DNA from: Hyphomicrobiales bacterium
Lineage (GTDB): Bacteria > Pseudomonadota > Alphaproteobacteria > Rhizobiales > Beijerinckiaceae
NCBI GenBank assembly: GCA_015655535.1
Contig: JAATEW010000101.1
Location: 1-16,516, forward strand
DNA: 16,516 nucleotides
Reading direction: 5' to 3'
The notes under the pieces were generated by a model. It was given only the letters and a program-made list of their open reading frames with translations, was not told the origin of the DNA and made no database searches. Of the stretch, positions 12,298 to 16,516 are shown one piece after another (position 1 is the stretch's first letter; the number at the start of each line of letters is the position of its first letter). Both the position numbers and the translations under genes were made by a program.

Positions 12298-14538
12298 TCA
12301 TAAGGCCTTCGGCGCCGCGCGCACGGACCGCTGGGCCGGTTGCCGGAACGCGTGCGGCGCGACCTTCTGCAATTCGCGGCGTATCATCTGGCCGCTTTGA
12401 CCCGAGCCGGCGTTTTGATCGGAGCCGACTTGGAACTGGCCGATCAGGCTCGACAATTGTTCGGTCTCCTGCGACAGCGAATGGCTGGCGGCTGTCGACT
12501 GCTCGACCATCGCCGCGTTCTGCTGCGTCACCTGATCCATCTGATTGATGGCCGTGTTGACTTCGGCAAGGCCGGTCGCCTGTTCTCTGGCGCCGGTCGC
12601 AATCTCGCTCACGACGACATTGATGTCGTTCACCTGGGCCATGATCCGCTCGAGCGCTTTGCCGGTTTCGGCGACGAGCTTCACCCCATGATCGACCTGC
12701 GCGGTCGAAGCCGAAATCAGGCCCTTGATCTCTTTCGCGGCCTCGGCCGAACGCTGCGCCAGCGCGCGCACTTCGGAGGCCACGACCGCAAAGCCCCGGC
12801 CCGCATCGCCAGCGCGAGCCGCTTCAACGCCTGCATTCAGCGCCAGCAGATTGGTCTGGAAGGCGATCTCATCGATGACGCCGATGATCTGGCTGATCTG
12901 CTGCGCCGATTTGGCGATGCCGTCCATGGCATGAACCGCCTCGCGCACCACGACGGCGCTTTTCTTCGCATCATCGTCGGCAGCGGCGACCACCTGGCGG
13001 GCATGGCTCGCGCCTTCCGCCGATTTCCGGACGGTCGCAGTGATTTCATCGAGCGCCGCCGCGGTCTCTTCAAGGCTTGCCGCCTGCTGCTCGGTCCGGC
13101 GCGAGAGATCGTCGGAGGCCTGGGCGATCTCTCCCGTGCCCGATTTGATGCCTTGCGTGGTTTCGGCGATCACCTTCATCGTCTGGCGCAGCCGTGCGAC
13201 CGCCTTGTTGAAATCATGCTTGAGCTTTTCATATTCGGGTGCGAAGGCCGCATCGATCTGCGAGGTCAGATCGCCGTCGGACAGACGTTCGAGGCTCGCG
13301 GCCAAAGCCTGCACGACGGCCTCCTGCTGGCGCGCAAGGCCTTGCCGTTCCGCCTCGTTGCGGCGGCGCTCGGCATCGGAACTTGCCTCCACGCGTTCGC
13401 GATCCGCGGTGGCCTGTTCCAGAGCCGCGGCATTATCCTTGAAAACCTGGACCGCGGCGGCCATCGCGCCGATCTCGTCGGATCGTCCTTGGCCTTCGAT
13501 GGGAGACTGAAGGTCGCCCGACGCCAGTCGGCGCATCGTCAGCGTCAGGCTGCGGATCGGCCGCGACAGCGAAATGGCGAACATGACAAAGAGCACGAGC
13601 GACAAAGCCGCGATCAGCGCGGAACCCATGATCGTCACCAGAAGCGTCGTACGCCCTTGGCTGACGATCGCCGATACGTCATCTACCAATTCGAGAAGGC
13701 CGATCTTGCGGCCTGAAAAATCCTGCAATGGAAAAGCCGTGACCGCGAAGTTTTTGCCACCATCGCTGACGATTTTCTGAAACGAGCGCCCGTCGATGGC
13801 CGAGCGTGCCTCTTCGGGAGTCAGATATGTCCTCGCCGCGAAGGTCGCATTTTGCGTGTGGAACTGGCCATCCATGTCAATCTGGATGGCCAGATCGATA
13901 TGGTGAGTCTTCTTGACCCTCTCGAAATAGGCATCGGTTAACGGCGTCCCGACATCGACAGTGCCAACGACGGTTCCATTCGCGGCTACGAGCGGAAAGG
14001 TCGCCAGACTGCTGAGCGCACGCGTGCGAACTGGCTCGATGCCGGTCTGGGCCTTGCCTTGGCGCAGCGTCTCGACCACCATCCTCCGGCGTCCCGAGAA
14101 GTCGTCGCCGAATTCGTTCGGAGAATGGACACGCGCGACGACAATACCCGGCGCCCTGGCGAAGGTGATGAGCTGGATGTTTGCTTCATTCTTGAGCGCC
14201 GGCAAGGCGTTGACGTAGCGCTGGATCAATTCTTCGCGGGCACCGCTCGCCACCAATTCGGCGACACCCGGCTCGCCCGCGATTATTGCCGCGACGCTGG
14301 TCGAGTTGCGGCTTTGAGCCGCCAATGCGTCGAAAACGGAATTTCCAGCCCGCGTCAGTTCGGCCTCGATCGCATGGTCGACCATATTCGACTGCATGAC
14401 CCAGGACAAAGTGCCGATCGCCGCGCAGGCGAGAAACACCGTGCCAGATCCGATCGCAGCCAGCCGTTTCCACAGCGGACTGCGGATATCGAGAGATTGG
14501 GACCCGCGGGAAAAGGAAGACGTATTGGAAACGACCAT
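12298..14538 (-). CDS. Methyl-accepting chemotaxis protein with periplasmic sensor and two HAMP regions
   Basis: The 746-residue receptor has a membrane segment at about 26-48, a periplasmic domain of about 250 residues (49-297) that looks like a double Cache sensor, a second membrane segment at about 298-322 and a HAMP domain at 322-376. A second HAMP-like region follows at about 405-457 (LERLSDGDLTSQI). The signalling coiled-coil has the conserved hairpin tip at about 556-588: EIAFQTNLLALNAGVEAARA, GRGFAVVASEV. Clusters of glutamine and glutamate (RTEQQAASLEETAAAL near 481-496) are probable methylation sites. The C-terminus (AAPKAL) lacks the xWxxF CheR/CheB-tethering pentapeptide. No other chemotaxis gene is adjacent, so it is an orphan receptor; the ligand cannot be inferred. 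No clear Shine-Dalgarno precedes the ATG. Confidence 0.93.
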   Translation of the reverse strand: MVVSNTSSFSRGSQSLDIRSPLWKRLAAIGSGTVFLACAAIGTLSWVMQSNMVDHAIEAELTRAGNSVFDALAAQSRNSTSVAAIIAGEPGVAELVASGAREELIQRYVNALPALKNEANIQLITFARAPGIVVARVHSPNEFGDDFSGRRRMVVETLRQGKAQTGIEPVRTRALSSLATFPLVAANGTVVGTVDVGTPLTDAYFERVKKTHHIDLAIQIDMDGQFHTQNATFAARTYLTPEEARSAIDGRSFQKIVSDGGKNFAVTAFPLQDFSGRKIGLLELVDDVSAIVSQGRTTLLVTIMGSALIAALSLVLFVMFAISLSRPIRSLTLTMRRLASGDLQSPIEGQGRSDEIGAMAAAVQVFKDNAAALEQATADRERVEASSDAERRRNEAERQGLARQQEAVVQALAASLERLSDGDLTSQIDAAFAPEYEKLKHDFNKAVARLRQTMKVIAETTQGIKSGTGEIAQASDDLSRRTEQQAASLEETAAALDEITATVRKSAEGASHARQVVAAADDDAKKSAVVVREAVHAMDGIAKSAQQISQIIGVIDEIAFQTNLLALNAGVEAARAGDAGRGFAVVASEVRALAQRSAEAAKEIKGLISASTAQVDHGVKLVAETGKALERIMAQVNDINVVVSEIATGAREQATGLAEVNTAINQMDQVTQQNAAMVEQSTAASHSLSQETEQLSSLIGQFQVGSDQNAGSGQSGQMIRRELQKVAPHAFRQPAQRSVRAAPKAL

Positions 14539-14688
14539 GATGATGACCCAGACGAATGCTATTTCGTTCGAATCGATAATGACTTACAAACCTTAAAAAA
14601 ATTTACATCGCAGGATCGCCCGCACCGGATGTGAGCGTTTCGAGAATGATCGCATGAGCCGATCGCTGCTGCCGCGATGGCCGTCCTG

Positions 14689-14760
14689 ATTCGCAAACCG
14701 CACGCGAATGAAGGTTTTTTGAAATCCATATGGATGACATGCGCCGCCCGCATCTCTTGC
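14689..14760 (-). pseudogene. Decayed fragment resembling the 3' end of ychF (TGS domain)
   Basis: Read on the - strand, this stretch gives AAHVIHMDFKK, against AAGVIHTDFEK (residues 306-316) of the intact YchF nearby. After a one-base shift it continues FIR, as YchF does (318-320), then jumps to RFAN, the last four residues of YchF. At DNA level, 14703-14752 and 15381-15430 match at 39 of 50 aligned columns with one gap, by my hand alignment. It therefore looks like a frameshifted, internally deleted copy of the ychF 3' end. The 286-base region 14539-14824 that holds it contains no gene I can support. Chance similarity is not excluded, but the collinear match on both sides of the deletion argues against it. 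Confidence 0.55.
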
Positions 14761-14773
14761 CGGGTTTATGCCC

Positions 14774-14788
14774 TCAAGCTATGCTTGA
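14774..14788. promoter_or_regulatory. Perfect 15-bp palindrome upstream of the four-cysteine protein gene
   Basis: TCAAGC (14774-14779), TAT, GCTTGA (14783-14788) is a perfect inverted repeat with a 3-base centre, 36 bases before the ATG at 14825. TTGATG begins within it at 14785 and could serve as a weak -35. It may be an operator; no regulator is adjacent. Confidence 0.3.
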
Positions 14789-14824
14789 TGGATTGGATTA
14801 AAATTCATTTATGGGAACTTACTT

Positions 14825-15232
14825 ATGAGTGCCCGCCTGCATTTTTTCCGATGGATCGGTCTCGTTCTTCTATTTGGATGTTCTTTGAATTTGAGCGCAT
14901 ATGGCGAAGAAGCGCGGTATGGAATTTCCGGCTTGAACATCGAAGTGAATCCTTCCGTGCTCAGATGCGATTTTTCGCATTCTCCCGTTTACATGCGTGG
15001 CGAACCGCCCAATGCCCAATGCAGGCGGGTCCGCGTCATTGCCGTAAGAGAATTCCGCGGGGCGAGCAGACTCATCGAGGTGTTTTGCGGCGGCCACCGC
15101 ACGCAGTTTCGCGTCGCCCCTTATCAAAGGACAGAAATGTCCGTCAGAGTATCTTCCGAAGATATGTCTCAATCCGGATCGAGAGAAGGCTGCTATCTTC
15201 GCGCAAACGGCAGAAGCATTTCCATCTACTGA
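14825..15232 (+). CDS. Small secreted protein with four cysteines, unknown function
   Basis: The 135-residue precursor has an n-region (MSARLHFFRW), a hydrophobic core at about 11-22 and a likely signal-peptidase I site after SAYG (24-27). Cys19 in LLFGCS is a poor lipobox because of the phenylalanine at -2. The mature part has four cysteines (48, 66, 88, 123) that could form two disulfides, and is rich in arginine. No family is recognised. GGGAA about 8 bases before the ATG is a weak ribosome site. Base composition is visibly lower in G+C than the neighbours, and codons such as TTT, TTG, AGA and TAT are more frequent, which suggests acquisition from elsewhere. It sits between intact ychF and a decayed copy of the ychF 3' end. 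Confidence 0.65.
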   Translation: MSARLHFFRWIGLVLLFGCSLNLSAYGEEARYGISGLNIEVNPSVLRCDFSHSPVYMRGEPPNAQCRRVRVIAVREFRGASRLIEVFCGGHRTQFRVAPYQRTEMSVRVSSEDMSQSGSREGCYLRANGRSISIY

Positions 15233-15243
15233 TCTACCGGGAT

Positions 15244-16341
15244 TTAATTCGCAAATCTGAAATGCATCACATCGCCGTCTTCGACGACGTAATCCTTACC
15301 CTCCAGGCGAAACTTCCCTGCCTCACGCGCGCCGGACTCGCCCTTGAACGCGATATAATCGTCGCAGCCGATCGTCTCGGCGCGGATGAAGCCTTTTTCA
15401 AAATCCGTGTGGATGACGCCCGCCGCCTGCGGGCCCTTGGTGCCTTGTGGGATCGTCCAGGCGCGGGCCTCTTTCGGACCCACCGTGAAATAGGTGATCA
15501 GCCCCAAGAGCTGATAGCCGGCGCGGATAACGCGGTTGAGCCCCGGCTCTTCGAGACCGACGGCTTCCAAATATTCCTTCTGGTCATCGGGAGGCAGGAC
15601 CGCGATCTCGCTTTCGATCTTGGCTGAGACGATGACGGCGACCGCGCCCTCTTCCGCCGCGCGCTTTTGCACTTCGGCTGAGAAACTATTGCCTTTGTCC
15701 GCGGCCGTCTCTTCAACATTGCAGACGTAAAGCACCGGCTTCGACGACAACAGACCGAGGCCCTTGAAGGTCTTCATCTCTTCGGGCTTCACCTCGGCGA
15801 GGCGCGCTGGCTTGCCCTCGCGCAGCAGCACGAGGCAGCGCATCATGAGATCCAAGAGTTCCTTGGCTTCTTTATCCGCACCCTTGGCTTTCTTTTCGAG
15901 CGCGCCAGCGCGTTTCTCCAGGCTTTCGAGATCGGAGAGCATCAGCTCGGTCTCAATCGTCTCGATGTCGTTGATGGGCGCGATCTTGCCTTCGACATGA
16001 GTAATGTCGGAATCCTCGAAACAGCGCACGACATGGGCGATTGCATCGCATTCGCGAATATTCGCCAAAAACTGATTGCCTAGGCCCTCGCCTTTCGAAG
16101 CGCCGCGCACAAGGCCGGCAATGTCGACGAAGGTCAGCCGCGTCGGAATGATCTCTTTCGAATGGGCGATTTCGGCAAGCGTCTCGAGCCGCGCATCCGG
16201 CACGGCGACGTCGCCGACATTAGGCTCGATCGTGCAGAAGGGATAATTCGCCGCTTGCGCCGCCGCGGTCTGCGTCAGCGCATTGAAGAGAGTCGATTTG
16301 CCGACATTGGGCAGACCGACAATGCCGCATTTAAAGCCCAT
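15244..16341 (-). CDS. ychF: Redox-regulated ATPase YchF (Obg-family)
   Basis: The 365-residue protein has the P-loop GLPNVGKST (9-17), the NYPFCTIEPNVG switch (32-43), DIAGLVRGASKGEGLGNQFL (73-92) and NVEE (208-211), the NxxE variant of the G4 motif that gives YchF/OLA1 proteins preference for ATP. A coiled coil lies at about 129-175, and a C-terminal TGS domain includes AAGVIHTDFEKGFIR (306-320). It is a ribosome-associated ATPase linked to translation and oxidative stress responses. Length is standard and the C-terminus FRFAN is normal. In many bacteria it follows pth; the upstream side here leaves the window. The ATG at 16341 has only a weak AGAAAG ahead of it. A damaged copy of its 3' end lies about 500 bases downstream. 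Confidence 0.97.
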   Translation of the reverse strand: MGFKCGIVGLPNVGKSTLFNALTQTAAAQAANYPFCTIEPNVGDVAVPDARLETLAEIAHSKEIIPTRLTFVDIAGLVRGASKGEGLGNQFLANIRECDAIAHVVRCFEDSDITHVEGKIAPINDIETIETELMLSDLESLEKRAGALEKKAKGADKEAKELLDLMMRCLVLLREGKPARLAEVKPEEMKTFKGLGLLSSKPVLYVCNVEETAADKGNSFSAEVQKRAAEEGAVAVIVSAKIESEIAVLPPDDQKEYLEAVGLEEPGLNRVIRAGYQLLGLITYFTVGPKEARAWTIPQGTKGPQAAGVIHTDFEKGFIRAETIGCDDYIAFKGESGAREAGKFRLEGKDYVVEDGDVMHFRFAN

Positions 16342-16386
16342 GATTTACTTTCTAAACGACAAATTCATGAGAAAGAACCTCAAGCT

Positions 16387-16432
16387 CCCTCATGCTGAGG
16401 AGCCGCGTCAGCGGCGTCTCGAAGCGCGAGGG
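16387..16432. repeat. Rhizobiales-type palindromic intergenic repeat, copy 3
   Basis: Starts CCCTCATGCTGAGGAG, ends CTCGAAGCGCGAGGG, with a central GCCGCGTCAGCGGC hairpin. Same layout as copy 1 at 1858-1904 with a different, still-pairing stem. It lies upstream of ychF and 15 bases from an oppositely oriented copy. Confidence 0.8.
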
Positions 16433-16447
16433 AGCATTCCGGGAAAG

Positions 16448-16495
16448 CCCTCGATCCTTCGAGACGGCTGCTTCGCAACCTCCTCAGGATGAGGG
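16448..16495. repeat. Rhizobiales-type palindromic intergenic repeat, copy 4 (inverted)
   Basis: Starts CCCTCGATCCTTCGAGACGG, ends CTCCTCAGGATGAGGG, the reverse orientation of copy 3. Central arms GGCTGCTTCGCAACC are only partly paired. Together with copy 3 it makes a roughly 110-base inverted pair at the window end. Confidence 0.75.
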
Positions 16496-16516
16496 CTTTC
16501 TGCCACGCATTAGAAC

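Noticed and set aside
12340..13716. 458-codon open frame antisense to the chemoreceptor gene
   Set aside because: Composition is that of a complementary-strand shadow and the chemoreceptor reading has conserved domains throughout.
14560..14610. Sigma-28-like motif (TAAGGTTT followed by a CGAT core) upstream of the chemoreceptor on the - strand
   Set aside because: The second half matches only about 4 of 8 positions and the spacing is one base short, so it is not supportable as a flagellar promoter.
14559..14753. 64-codon open frame on the - strand as a small gene
   Set aside because: It is better explained as a frameshifted ychF remnant; it has no Shine-Dalgarno and its later part has no protein character.

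Overview
The window looks like chromosomal DNA of an alphaproteobacterium in the Hyphomicrobiales (Rhizobiales), most likely near Beijerinckiaceae. The basis is G+C of roughly 60%, tandem DUF992 genes, DUF4282 and GYF_2 membrane proteins, and palindromic intergenic repeats of the type 'CCCTCATGCTGAGGAG...CTCGAAG...GAGGG' that are common in this order. The genus placement is inference from memory, not from a search. There is no phage, transposase, CRISPR array, rRNA or tRNA that I can support.

Layout. 1-975: two tandem secreted DUF992 proteins, the first cut by the window edge, followed by intergenic palindromes. 1131-1802 (-): a 2-oxoglutarate/Fe(II) dioxygenase. 1933-3054 (-): an exported Ntn-hydrolase of the choloylglycine hydrolase/penicillin acylase family. 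3337-4792 (+): thioredoxin reductase (trxB) and a tightly linked two-winged-helix-like protein. 4887-5873 (-): the molybdoenzyme MsrP, a periplasmic methionine sulfoxide reductase, without msrQ beside it. 6053-7461 (+): mtnP and apt overlapping by 4 bases, together a methylthioadenosine-to-AMP salvage operon. 7468-8310 (-) and 8705-8992 (+): divergent membrane proteins (GYF_2 plus DUF898-like repeats; DUF4282). 9154-10985 (+): two different twin-arginine-exported alpha/beta hydrolases in tandem, closed by a strong bidirectional terminator. 11070-11336 (-): a small unknown protein. 11572-12284 (+): a Phd/VapC-type toxin-antitoxin pair. 12298-14538 (-): a methyl-accepting chemotaxis protein. 14825-15232 (+): a small secreted four-cysteine protein of lower G+C. 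15244-16341 (-): ychF, followed by an inverted pair of palindromic repeats at the window end.

Functional themes. Several genes serve sulfur and redox housekeeping: thioredoxin reductase, repair of periplasmic methionine oxidation, and recycling of methylthioadenosine with recovery of its adenine. A second theme is export: two DUF992 proteins, the Ntn-hydrolase, MsrP, two alpha/beta hydrolases and the four-cysteine protein all carry signal peptides.

Points most worth a second look. (1) A frameshifted, apparently internally deleted fragment resembling the 3' end of ychF lies at about 14689-14760, about 0.5 kb past the intact ychF and in the same orientation. A lower-G+C gene lies between them, as if something had inserted at the ychF 3' end. 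(2) The thioredoxin reductase has lost two of the three arginines of the HRRxxxR NADPH motif. (3) msrP has no msrQ beside it. (4) The antitoxin start codon sits inside an inverted repeat, with its Shine-Dalgarno sequence too far upstream.
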